A stretch of DNA of 5,723 nt from Pseudaestuariivita sp. (GCA_020629995.1 JAHDCH010000061.1:6481-12203), one strand, 5' to 3'; numbered from the stretch's first letter, positions 1-5,723 are shown. The notes: a model not told the origin generated them from the sequence alone. A program made the numbers and translations.

Positions 1-524
1 CCGGCCTTGCGGGTGATCATCGCGTTGGGGAAGTTCCACGGCGTGATCGACGCCGCGACGCCGATGGGCTGGCGGATCACGGTGATGCGCTTGTCGGGCT
101 GGTGGCCGGGGATCGTTTCGCCATAGACGCGCTTGGCCTCTTCGGCGAACCATTCCACGAAGGACGCGCCATAGAGGATCTCGCCCCGAGCCTCGGCAAA
201 GGGTTTGCCCTGTTCGGCGGTCAGGATGGTGGCCAGATCGTCGGCGTTTTCGACCATCAGGTCGAACCATTTGCGCAGGATGGTGGCGCGGTCCTTGGCT
301 GTTTTAGCGGCCCATGCCTTTTGCGCGACCTCGGCCTTGGCGATCGCTTCGGCGGTCTGTGCGCGGCTGAGGTCCGCGACCTCGGCGATCACGTCGCCGC
401 GGGCTGGGTTGGTGACTTCGAACGTGCCGCTGCCATCGATCCATGCGCCGGCGACATAGCCACGAGTGACAAGCAGCGAGGGGTCCTTGAGATGCGAGGC
501 AAGATCAGTTGTCTGGTCGAGCAT
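1..524 (-). CDS. gabD: NAD(P)-dependent succinate-semialdehyde dehydrogenase, N-terminal part (cut by left window edge)
   Basis: This aldehyde dehydrogenase superfamily enzyme oxidises succinate semialdehyde to succinate in the cytoplasm, the last step of the GABA shunt. I translated the reverse strand by hand from the ATG at 524-522; 174 codons are visible. Stretches closely follow the GabD consensus: TAKDRATILRKWFDLM (residues 75-90), EQGKPFAEARGEI (104-116), ASFVEWFAEEAKRVYG (120-135), TIPGHQPDKR (137-146) and ITPWNFPNAMITRKA (160-174). The last contains the conserved WNFP, whose Asn164 corresponds to the family's oxyanion-hole asparagine. The catalytic Glu and Cys lie further on and are outside the window, so activity cannot be checked. 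The start is supported by AAGGAGA six bases upstream. It is divergent from the hydrolase gene. A related semialdehyde dehydrogenase (for example glutarate semialdehyde) is the main alternative, because substrate choice within this family is not visible here. Confidence 0.93.
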   Translation of the reverse strand, partial: MLDQTTDLASHLKDPSLLVTRGYVAGAWIDGSGTFEVTNPARGDVIAEVADLSRAQTAEAIAKAEVAQKAWAAKTAKDRATILRKWFDLMVENADDLATILTAEQGKPFAEARGEILYGASFVEWFAEEAKRVYGETIPGHQPDKRITVIRQPIGVAASITPWNFPNAMITRKA

Positions 525-530
525 GATTGG

Positions 531-537
531 TCTCCTT
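531..537 (-). promoter_or_regulatory. Ribosome binding site of gabD
   Basis: The minus strand reads AAGGAGA, nearly a full Shine-Dalgarno match, ending six bases before the ATG at 524-522. It fixes the gabD start. Confidence 0.8.
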
Positions 538-541
538 GATT

Positions 542-560
542 GCGGGGGCAACGCGGGGGC
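542..560. repeat. Short direct repeat GCGGGGGC x2
   Basis: GCGGGGGC occurs at 542-549 and again at 553-560, an 11-base period, in the gabD leader. In such GC-rich DNA this may be chance. One helical turn of spacing would also suit a tandem protein-binding site, but nothing else supports that. Confidence 0.3.
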
Positions 561-589
561 GGGCCGAATGTTTCCGTGCGCGACAGGAT

Positions 590-615
590 CATCTGTGCCA
601 AGTCTTGTCCAGATG
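590..615. promoter_or_regulatory. Dyad CATCTG-N14-CAGATG in the divergent gabD/hydrolase intergenic region, possible operator
   Basis: CATCTG (590-595) and CAGATG (610-615) are exact reverse complements. Between them lies a second small dyad, CAAG-T-CTTG (599-607), with almost the same centre. Read as two inverted half-sites, ATCTGTGCCA and ATCTGGACAA agree at 7 of 10 positions. The intergenic region is 113 bases and the dyad ends 22 bases before the ATG of the hydrolase, a plausible position for a regulator of one or both genes. GABA-pathway genes in other bacteria are often controlled by GntR/MocR (GabR-type) regulators. Assigning this site to that family is speculation. I could not identify convincing -35 and -10 boxes for either gene. 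Confidence 0.4.
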
Positions 616-626
616 CAGGTAAGACC

Positions 627-630
627 AGGA
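627..630 (+). promoter_or_regulatory. Ribosome binding site that decides the hydrolase start
   Basis: AGGA lies seven bases before the ATG at 638 but only one base before the in-frame GTG at 632. The spacing favours ATG 638 as the start. Confidence 0.5.
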
Positions 631-637
631 CGTGACC

Positions 638-1447
638 ATGGATAAAGCCAGTTGGGATGACGCCTATGCCAATGCGGCCCACATTGACGGTGCCGAAGCC
701 TATCCGCCGCGCTGGCAGGCAAAGGCAGGTGCCTTTCTGGGCCGGATGATGGGGCAGGCGCGGGCGCAGAACGATCTGCCCTATGGGCCGACCGAGCGGT
801 CGCTGTTTGACCTGATCCTGCCCGAAGGCCCGCCAAAGGGGTTGGTGGTGTTCGTGCATGGCGGCTACTGGATGAAGTTCGACAAATCGTACTGGACGCA
901 TCTGGCGGCTGGTCCGATACTGAGGGGCTGGGCTGTGGCGCTGCCGTCGTATGACCTGTGCCCGGATGTGCGGATCGCAGATATCACGCGACAGATTGCG
1001 CAGGCGGTGAGCGTGGCGGCACAGCAGGTGGCGGGTCCCATCGCGCTGACGGGTCATTCGGCGGGCGGGCATCTGGTGGCGCGGATGCTGGCCCCCGGCA
1101 TTTTGCCGGCCGAAGTGGGCAAGCGCGTGGTGTCCTGTGTGCCGATCTCGCCGGTGGCGGATCTGGCACCGCTGCGCAACACGTCGATGAACGACACGCT
1201 GCGGGTTGATGCTGCCGAGGCGCAGGCGGAAAGCCCGGTGCACATGGACCAAAGGCTGGATGCGCGGGTCACTGTCTGGGTGGGCGCGGACGAGCGTCCT
1301 GCCTTTCTGGATCAGGCGCGCTGGCTGGCCGAGGCCTGGGGATGCGGGCAGGTGATCGCGCCGGACCGGCACCATTTCGACGTGATCGACGCGCTCGAAG
1401 ATCCGCAAAGCGATCTGACGAAGGCAATAATCGGAAACGAGGGTTAG
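638..1447 (+). CDS. Alpha/beta hydrolase, kynurenine formamidase-like
   Basis: A cytoplasmic alpha/beta-hydrolase of 269 residues from ATG 638 (271 if the GTG at 632 is used). Counting from ATG 638, HGGYW at residues 74-78 is the oxyanion-hole motif (HGGxW) typical of arylformamidases and hormone-sensitive-lipase-like esterases. GHSAG at 139-143 is the nucleophile elbow, with Ser141. The Asp of VGADERPAF (Asp218) and the His of RHHFDVID (His246, or less likely His245) complete a Ser-Asp-His triad in the expected order. No signal peptide or membrane segment is visible. The closest named family is kynurenine formamidase, which hydrolyses N-formylkynurenine in tryptophan breakdown. No other kynurenine-pathway gene is in view, so the substrate stays open and I give no symbol. 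It is divergent from gabD and followed after 66 bases by the SnoaL-domain gene in the same direction. Confidence 0.88.
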   Translation: MDKASWDDAYANAAHIDGAEAYPPRWQAKAGAFLGRMMGQARAQNDLPYGPTERSLFDLILPEGPPKGLVVFVHGGYWMKFDKSYWTHLAAGPILRGWAVALPSYDLCPDVRIADITRQIAQAVSVAAQQVAGPIALTGHSAGGHLVARMLAPGILPAEVGKRVVSCVPISPVADLAPLRNTSMNDTLRVDAAEAQAESPVHMDQRLDARVTVWVGADERPAFLDQARWLAEAWGCGQVIAPDRHHFDVIDALEDPQSDLTKAIIGNEG

Positions 1448-1454
1448 AAGCGTC

Positions 1455-1470
1455 TTGCATTCGTATGCAA
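1455..1470. promoter_or_regulatory. 16-bp palindrome TTGCATTCGTATGCAA, probable operator
   Basis: Six-base arms TTGCAT and ATGCAA flank TCGT, and 14 of the 16 positions are palindromic because the central CG also pairs. It starts eight bases after the hydrolase stop and ends 43 bases before the chosen start of the SnoaL gene. Its size, and a composition AT-richer than the surroundings, resemble operators of dimeric helix-turn-helix regulators such as the GntR or LacI families; no regulator gene is visible. The T-run needed for a terminator is absent. If it is an operator, the SnoaL gene has its own promoter or is separately controlled. Confidence 0.5.
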
Positions 1471-1500
1471 AAGTGAGATGCTGCCGGTGCAACGCATGAA

Positions 1501-1506
1501 AGGGAG
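1501..1506 (+). promoter_or_regulatory. Ribosome binding site that decides the SnoaL-gene start
   Basis: AGGGAG, within AAAGGGAGA, ends seven bases before the ATG at 1514. The in-frame ATGs at 1478 and 1496 have no comparable purine-rich site, so 1514 is preferred. Confidence 0.65.
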
Positions 1507-1513
1507 ACCCGGG

Positions 1514-2515
1514 ATGGACGGCGCCGAGCCGCAGGCTTTTCAGGCTGAAAAACAGCTGGTGCGCGACTATTACGCCGCGCTGGACGCCGGGCAGGATGTG
1601 GCCCGGTACTGCGACGCCGCATTGGTGTTTCGGGCCTTCCACCCGGTCGGGCTTCGGACGGGGACAGAGGCCGCCCAAGAGGCTTTCTGGGCCCCGCTGC
1701 GTGGGGCCATCGGGCCGATCCAGCGGCGGATGGATGTGTTCATGGCGGGGCGCAACCAGATGGACGGGTTCAGCTCGGTCTGGGTGGTGTCGATGGGGCA
1801 TCTGATGGGGCTGTTTGATGCACCCCTGTTCGGGATCGCGCCCACGGGCAAGCTGGTGATGCTGCGCTATGCGGCGTTTCACAAGGTTGAGGACGGGCGC
1901 ATCACCGAAGAGGCGATGTATTTCGACCTGCCGCACCTGATGGTGCAGGCCGGGTATCGCCCGTTTGGCCCGCAAACGGCGGCCGAGCTGGTACAGCCCG
2001 GCCCGATGACCCACGATGGTCTGATGTTTGGCCCCCAGCCGCCCCGGACGGGCGAAGAGACGCTGGCAGCGATCAACGCGATGATCGCGGATCTGGGCAC
2101 CTGGCAATCCGGTCTGCCGCTGGAAGACGAGCTGCGCCGCACATGGGCCGAAGACATGCTGTGGTGGGGCCCGACCGGCATTGGCGCCACCTATACGATC
2201 CCGCGTTATGCGGCGCAGCATTCAGGACCCTTCCGCGCCGCCTTTGCCGACCGGTCGGGCACCGGCCATATCTGCCGAATGGCCGAGGGACATTTCGGAG
2301 CCTTCTTTGGCTGGCCCAACTTCACCGCCCGGCATCTGGGCGGGTTCATGGGCATGCCGGCCAGCGACACCAAGGTCGAATTCCGGGTGATCGACGTCTA
2401 CCGCGCGGGCGGAGGCAAGCTGCACGAGAACTGGATCTATATCGACTTGCTGCATGTCTGGAGCCAGCTGGGCGTGGATATCCTCGAGCGGACCACGCGG
2501 ATCGGGCGCGTCTAG
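1514..2515 (+). CDS. Tandem SnoaL-like (NTF2-fold) domain protein, ester cyclase family
   Basis: From ATG 1514 the product is 333 residues, about twice a single SnoaL-like domain. Domain 1 spans roughly residues 13-147 and domain 2 roughly 205-325, joined by a Pro/Gly-rich linker. The duplication is visible in the closing strands: GRITEEAMYFDLPHLMVQAG (128-147) against GKLHENWIYIDLLHVWSQLG (301-320), sharing the pattern E-x-x-x-Y-x-D-L-x-H-x-x-x-Q-x-G. The second domain has a WGPTGIGATYTIPRY segment (218-232) and several His residues (His251, 260, 274) that may line a pocket. SnoaL-like proteins include polyketide cyclases, isomerases, hydrolases and pure binding proteins, so a catalytic reaction cannot be named. 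No signal peptide is seen. It may be co-transcribed with the hydrolase, although the palindrome between them could give separate control. Its stop overlaps the convergent helicase stop. Confidence 0.82.
   Translation: MDGAEPQAFQAEKQLVRDYYAALDAGQDVARYCDAALVFRAFHPVGLRTGTEAAQEAFWAPLRGAIGPIQRRMDVFMAGRNQMDGFSSVWVVSMGHLMGLFDAPLFGIAPTGKLVMLRYAAFHKVEDGRITEEAMYFDLPHLMVQAGYRPFGPQTAAELVQPGPMTHDGLMFGPQPPRTGEETLAAINAMIADLGTWQSGLPLEDELRRTWAEDMLWWGPTGIGATYTIPRYAAQHSGPFRAAFADRSGTGHICRMAEGHFGAFFGWPNFTARHLGGFMGMPASDTKVEFRVIDVYRAGGGKLHENWIYIDLLHVWSQLGVDILERTTRIGRV
2512..2515. other. Shared CTAG: overlapping stop codons of two convergent genes
   Basis: The plus-strand TAG at 2513-2515 and the minus-strand TAG at 2514-2512 lie inside one palindromic CTAG, so the two genes overlap tail to tail by four bases. 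No intergenic terminator can fit, and any transcription past either stop is antisense to the neighbour. Confidence 0.9.
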
Positions 2516-4608
2516 CCTTTTTTGCCCGGCTTGCCTTTACCTTTGCCTTTTGCAGCGGCCGCCGCCGCGGCGCGGGCGCGGTTCTTTTTGCTGTTCGGTT
2601 TGCCCTTGGGCGGTGGGGGCCCTTTGGGCTTGCCGTCCGGGCGGGCGCTGCGCGGCTTGCGCACCGGGGCGTCACCGCCCGACGGTGCATCCGAGGCGCG
2701 CGGCCCTTTTCGCACGGGTTTGTCCGACTTGGGAAAAGGGGGTTTGCCGGCTTGGGGTTTGGGGCGGCTTGGCGCATCGGCCTTTGGCTTGTCCCATTTC
2801 GGCTTGTCCGGCTTTGGTCCCTTTGCCTTTGGCCTGTCCGTGCTTGGCCTGTCTGCCTTTGGTCCGGCTGGGCGAGGCGTGTCAAAGCGTGATGTGTCCT
2901 GGCGAGGGCGGTTGGGCTTGGGCCGGTCAGGTGCCGAGCCGCCGGGTCCCGGGCCACGGGCACCGCCCGGTTTAGAGCCGCGGTGCGGTTTGGGCCTGTG
3001 GGCGGGACCGCCGGTGCGTTCGGGCCTCTCAAGCACTGGCGGTTCGGCCAGTTGGGTCAGTGATGCTCCGTCTTCGACCTGCATGCTCTCGCCAATTGCG
3101 GCAAGGAAACCCGCCACGCTGTCGTCGCGGATCTGGACGTAAGACACGTCCTTTTGCACGCGGATGGCGCCGATGTCGTCCTTGGTCAGGTCGCCCACCT
3201 TGCACAGCATCGGCAGGATGCGGCGCGGCTCGGCACCCGCGTCGCGCCCGCCCGAGATGGCGAACCACTGGCTGGGGCCGAACTCGCGGCGCGGTTTGGG
3301 CTCTGGGCGCGCGTCAGGATCGCTCAGCTCTTCGGGGGCCGAGCGCTGGGCGCGGCGCAGGCGCAGGTAGGCGGCGGCCAGCTGCTGCGCGCTGAACGTG
3401 GTGGTCAGCGTCTCGACCGTCGCTGCTTCGCCTTCGGCCACCGGATCGGTCCAGGCGGGATCGGCCAGCATCCGCTCTTCGTCGCGGGCGTTGACTTCGT
3501 CGGCTGACGGGGGCGGGGCCCAGTCGGCCTTGACCTTGGCGCCGCCGAGGATGCGCTGCGCCTTCTTGCGGGCCTTGGGCGGGACAATCAGCGCGCTGAC
3601 GCCCTTGCGCCCGGCGCGGCCCGTGCGGCCGGAACGGTGCAGCAGCGTTTCGCCGTTTGACGGCAGCTCGGCGTGGATCACCAGATCAAGGCCGGGCAGG
3701 TCGATCCCTCGTGCGGCCACATCCGTCGCCACGCAGACTTGCGCGCGCCCGTCGCGCATGGCCTGCAGGGCGTGGGTGCGTTCGGCCTGCGACAGCTCGC
3801 CCGAGAGCGCCACAACCGGAAAGCCCCGGTTCGACAGCCGCGTGGTCAGCCGGTTCACCATCGCGCGGGTGTTGGCAAAGACGATGGCGTTGGGCGCTTC
3901 GAAATAGCGCAGCGTGTTGATGATCGCGTTGTCGACGTCACGCTCGGCCACGGGCATGGCGCGGTAGTCGATGTCGGCGTGCTGCGCGGTGGCCGATTTG
4001 GCGACGATGCGGGCGGCGTCCTTCTGGAAACTTTCGGCAAGCCGGGCGATGGCCTTGGGCACCGTGGCCGAAAACATCAGTGTCTGGCGCGCCTCGGGGG
4101 CTTCGCCCAGGATGAATTCGAGGTCTTCGCGAAAGCCCAGGTCGAGCATCTCGTCGGCTTCGTCCAGCACGATGGCGCGCACCGCGCCCAGGTCGATCGA
4201 GCCGCGCATGATGTGATCGCGCAGGCGGCCGGGCGTCGCGGCCACGATATGCGCACCGCGGGCCAGCGCGCGGCGTTCGTCGCGCATGTCCATACCGCCC
4301 ACACATGATGCCAGCACTGCGCCGGCCTGCGCATACAGCCAGCCCAGCTCGCGCTTGACCTGCAGTGCCAGTTCGCGCGTGGGGGCGATGATCAGGGCCA
4401 GCGGAGCCTCGGCCCGGTCAAAGCTTTCGGCTTCGGCCAGAAGGGTGGGCGCGATGGCGAGGCCAAAGCCCAGCGTCTTGCCCGAACCGGTCTGGGCCGA
4501 CACAAGCATGTCGCGTCCGTCCAGAGCGGGGTCCAGCACGGCCTCCTGCACGGGGGTGAGCGTGGTGTAACCGCGCGCATCAAGCGCGTCTTGCAAAGCT
4601 TGTTTCAA
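2512..4608 (-). CDS. DEAD-box ATP-dependent RNA helicase with DbpA-type RNA-binding domain and long basic tail
   Basis: A 698-residue ATP-dependent RNA helicase, probably acting in ribosome assembly or mRNA turnover. Core motifs appear in order: Q motif GYTTLTPVQ (13-21), Walker A AQTGSGKT (38-45), PTREL (76-80), GG (104-105), TPGR (125-128), DEAD (149-152), SAT (180-182), FANT (244-247), ATDVAARGID (294-303) and HRSGRTGR (324-331). Residues about 446-512 (SQWFAISGGRD onward) match the DbpA/CsdA C-terminal RNA-binding domain. Residues about 526-698 are a disordered Pro/Lys/Arg/Gly tail with DRPK/DKPK repeats, a short poly-Ala run and a GKGKGKPGKKG end. It starts at TTG 4608: between the upstream in-frame TAA at 4707-4705 and the helicase core there is no ATG or GTG, and an AAAGG sits eight bases before the TTG. 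The N-terminus is short and lacks the aromatic residue usually found ahead of the Q motif. The closest named relatives are DeaD/CsdA, DbpA and RhlE, but I cannot pick one. Confidence 0.95.
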   Translation of the reverse strand: MKQALQDALDARGYTTLTPVQEAVLDPALDGRDMLVSAQTGSGKTLGFGLAIAPTLLAEAESFDRAEAPLALIIAPTRELALQVKRELGWLYAQAGAVLASCVGGMDMRDERRALARGAHIVAATPGRLRDHIMRGSIDLGAVRAIVLDEADEMLDLGFREDLEFILGEAPEARQTLMFSATVPKAIARLAESFQKDAARIVAKSATAQHADIDYRAMPVAERDVDNAIINTLRYFEAPNAIVFANTRAMVNRLTTRLSNRGFPVVALSGELSQAERTHALQAMRDGRAQVCVATDVAARGIDLPGLDLVIHAELPSNGETLLHRSGRTGRAGRKGVSALIVPPKARKKAQRILGGAKVKADWAPPPSADEVNARDEERMLADPAWTDPVAEGEAATVETLTTTFSAQQLAAAYLRLRRAQRSAPEELSDPDARPEPKPRREFGPSQWFAISGGRDAGAEPRRILPMLCKVGDLTKDDIGAIRVQKDVSYVQIRDDSVAGFLAAIGESMQVEDGASLTQLAEPPVLERPERTGGPAHRPKPHRGSKPGGARGPGPGGSAPDRPKPNRPRQDTSRFDTPRPAGPKADRPSTDRPKAKGPKPDKPKWDKPKADAPSRPKPQAGKPPFPKSDKPVRKGPRASDAPSGGDAPVRKPRSARPDGKPKGPPPPKGKPNSKKNRARAAAAAAAKGKGKGKPGKKG
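2515..3033 (-). repeat. Low-complexity Pro/Lys/Arg/Gly tail-coding region of the helicase
   Basis: Codons 526-698 encode an intrinsically disordered basic tail. The densest repeated part (about 2782-2928) codes DRPK at residues 561 and 591 and DKPK at 601 and 606, plus related GPK and KPK units. At DNA level the plus strand shows recurring GGCTTGTCC, GGCCTGTC and CCTTTGCCTTTGG blocks. Such tracts vary in length between relatives by slippage or unequal exchange. Confidence 0.8.
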
Positions 4609-4616
4609 AGCGGGGG

Positions 4617-4621
4617 CCTTT
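4617..4621 (-). promoter_or_regulatory. Shine-Dalgarno-like site before the helicase TTG start
   Basis: The minus strand reads AAAGG, followed by eight bases and then TTG at 4608-4606. It is modest, but supports the TTG as the real start. Confidence 0.5.
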
Positions 4622-4646
4622 GTCCGGACGGGGCGGCACCGGGAAA

Positions 4647-4668
4647 GGCGCGCCCAAGCCCGGGCGCC
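4647..4668 (-). terminator. GC-rich hairpin after the Hint gene, weak terminator candidate
   Basis: On the minus strand GGCGCCC pairs with a downstream GG-G-CGCC arm (a seven-pair stem with one bulged base and a loop of about seven bases), followed by TTTCCC. The T-run is only three, so intrinsic termination would be weak. It lies 36 bases beyond the Hint gene stop and ahead of the helicase start. It could partly separate the two transcripts or be a leader structure of the helicase mRNA. Confidence 0.35.
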
Positions 4669-4704
4669 TAGACCATCTGGGCGGCTTTGTATAGGCGGCG
4701 CAAG

Positions 4705-5723
4705 TTATTCCGTTTCAACCGGGGTGCGGTCGTTTTTGCGCAGGCGGGCCACCAGATCTTTTTGGCGCGACCCTTTCGGCATCGGGCGCGCGGGCAGGCC
4801 GGGATCGCTGGACAGGTCAGGGAACAGCGTCAGCACTTCGTCCAGCGCGGCGCGAGGCAAAGCCTTGCGGGCCTGTTCGCCCAGGTACAGCGTTTCGGCC
4901 GGAGTGCCGTCGGCCCAGACCAGCTCGTGCCGGTCGCACATAAAGTGGCAGTAGGTGACAAAACCCATGTCGGTCACATGATCGATTCCGGGCAGGCCCG
5001 TCAGATGGGTGGCCGCGATCAGAACCTCGGCGCTGTCGAACATCCGTTTCGACACGCGGCTGCGCAGCAGAACCCGGTGCTGACGCGACACGATCAGGTC
5101 CCGCGCCGGAATGGCCGCACCCAGCGCGCCGGCGCGGATGCGCACGGGCGCAAGATTGCCGATGGCCGGCACAGTGCGGATGCCCACCCAGCGCACCGTC
5201 TGCGCGCCGTTGTCCAAGGTCATCACCCGGTCGCCGGGACGCAGTTGCGCCACATCCACCAAACCTTGCGGTGTGGCGATCCGGGTGCCTGCGGCAAAGC
5301 AGACAGCGGCGTTGAACGTCTCGCGCGTGCCGGTCATGCCGGAATATGTGTCACCTACCAGCGAATCGAGCGTCAGGGACCGGATCGCCCCCGCCTCGAG
5401 AGCGACCTGATCGGCATTGGCCGAAAATTCGGGCGCAAGGTACGTGTTGCCGGCGGTATCCTGGAACACCACAGCTGTGATCGTTGCCGTGGTGCCATCG
5501 GTGTAGGTGATCGTCGCGTTGTAGACTGACGTGCCGTCGAACGTCTGGTCCGGCCCGCCATCCAGGCTGAACGTCTCGCTCGCGGCGGTGTTGTCCATGT
5601 CGTAGGCGGTGGTGGTCCCGCCGCCAAAGCCCGTCGAGCCGGGCGACAGGCTTTGCACCTGTTCCCAGAGGGGATTTTCGAGATCACCAAACGTGAGGCC
5701 CACCAGGGCCGCCGCGTTTTCCG
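4705..5723 (-). CDS. Hint-domain protein, C-terminal part (cut by right window edge)
   Basis: The frame is open to the right edge, giving 338 visible residues; the GTG at 5703 is internal, and the true start is outside. Residues about 1-138 are Thr/Gly/Asp-rich and look beta-structured (TITYTDGTTATITAVVFQDTAGN), as in extracellular proteins. The Hint module begins at Cys141 (CFAAGTRIATPQG), continues through LRPGDRVMTLD and QTVRWVG, and includes SRQH (212-215), the block-B-like segment with its conserved His. It closes with FVTYCHFMCDRHELVWADG (254-272) and ETLYLG, as in Hint_2-type proteins common in alphaproteobacteria. About 55 further residues follow, ending Lys/Arg-rich. Hint modules share the hedgehog/intein fold, and some cleave the chain at the Cys. 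No intein-like C-terminal His-Asn followed by an extein is present, so splicing is not expected. A role in secretion, surface display or processing is inferred. The visible part has no RTX repeats. Confidence 0.88.
   Translation of the reverse strand, partial: ENAAALVGLTFGDLENPLWEQVQSLSPGSTGFGGGTTTAYDMDNTAASETFSLDGGPDQTFDGTSVYNATITYTDGTTATITAVVFQDTAGNTYLAPEFSANADQVALEAGAIRSLTLDSLVGDTYSGMTGTRETFNAAVCFAAGTRIATPQGLVDVAQLRPGDRVMTLDNGAQTVRWVGIRTVPAIGNLAPVRIRAGALGAAIPARDLIVSRQHRVLLRSRVSKRMFDSAEVLIAATHLTGLPGIDHVTDMGFVTYCHFMCDRHELVWADGTPAETLYLGEQARKALPRAALDEVLTLFPDLSSDPGLPARPMPKGSRQKDLVARLRKNDRTPVETE

Noticed and set aside
102..539. 145-codon open frame on the plus strand
   Set aside because: It is antisense to gabD, whose reverse-strand translation matches the family throughout.
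389..2221. 610-codon open frame on the minus strand
   Set aside because: It runs antisense through gabD's promoter, the whole hydrolase and most of the SnoaL gene. Its product is rich in Arg, Pro, His and Gln with no recognisable motif, typical of the open antisense frame of GC-rich genes, while the opposing frames carry clear catalytic motifs.
2495..2523. Possible intrinsic terminator after the SnoaL gene (ACGCG/CGCGT hairpin, then T6 at 2518-2523)
   Set aside because: The stem is only five pairs, lies within coding sequence and is separated from the T-run by six bases. The T-run is simply the two AAA lysine codons near the helicase end.
2143..3142. Plus-strand open frames (2143-2892, 2454-2975, 2522-3142) over the SnoaL end and helicase tail
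   Set aside because: They are antisense to or out of frame with real genes. Their low-complexity Gly/Leu/Ala/Arg content mirrors the repetitive helicase tail.
4687..5529. 280-codon open frame on the plus strand
   Set aside because: It is antisense to the Hint gene. The minus-strand frame has the recognisable Hint motifs; this one has none.
5701..5703. GTG as start of the Hint gene
   Set aside because: The frame stays open upstream (Glu-Asn-Ala-Ala-Ala-Leu) to the window edge with no ribosome binding site before the GTG, so the gene is better read as truncated by the window.
1..5723. A new defence, mobile or multi-gene system
   Set aside because: No nuclease, transposase, integrase, reverse transcriptase, toxin-antitoxin pair, repeat array or attachment site is recognisable. 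The genes are ordinary chromosomal families.

Overview
The window is GC-rich and densely coding. Its genes look like a free-living alphaproteobacterium, most likely Rhodobacteraceae (roseobacter group). That is inferred from protein style: a GabD close to the family consensus, a DEAD-box helicase with a DbpA-type RNA-binding domain and a long basic tail, and a Hint_2-type extracellular protein. No rRNA or tRNA is present to confirm it. I see no mobile element, CRISPR array, tRNA or integration site.

Layout: (1) Bases 1-524, minus strand: the first 174 codons of a succinate-semialdehyde dehydrogenase (gabD), running off the left edge. (2) Bases 525-637: a divergent intergenic region with a CATCTG/CAGATG dyad, a plausible operator. 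(3) Bases 638-1447, plus: an alpha/beta hydrolase resembling kynurenine formamidase (HGGYW and GHSAG motifs). (4) Bases 1448-1513: a short gap holding the near-perfect 16-bp palindrome TTGCATTCGTATGCAA. (5) Bases 1514-2515, plus: a 333-residue protein made of two SnoaL-like (NTF2-fold) domains. (6) Bases 2512-4608, minus: a 698-residue DEAD-box RNA helicase starting at TTG. Its stop and the stop of the SnoaL gene share the tetranucleotide CTAG. (7) Bases 4609-4704: a 96-base gap with a weak GC-rich hairpin. (8) Bases 4705-5723, minus: the C-terminal 338 residues of a Hint-domain protein, running off the right edge.

The left three genes could form a small catabolic locus, with semialdehyde oxidation on one strand and a hydrolase plus a SnoaL-type protein on the other. 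No shared substrate can be read from the sequence. The helicase is probably a housekeeping RNA-metabolism gene, and the Hint protein is probably secreted or surface-associated. I found no convincing new multi-gene system. The points most worth a second look are the two dyads, the duplicated SnoaL architecture, the helicase tail and TTG start, and the cysteine-bearing Hint variant.
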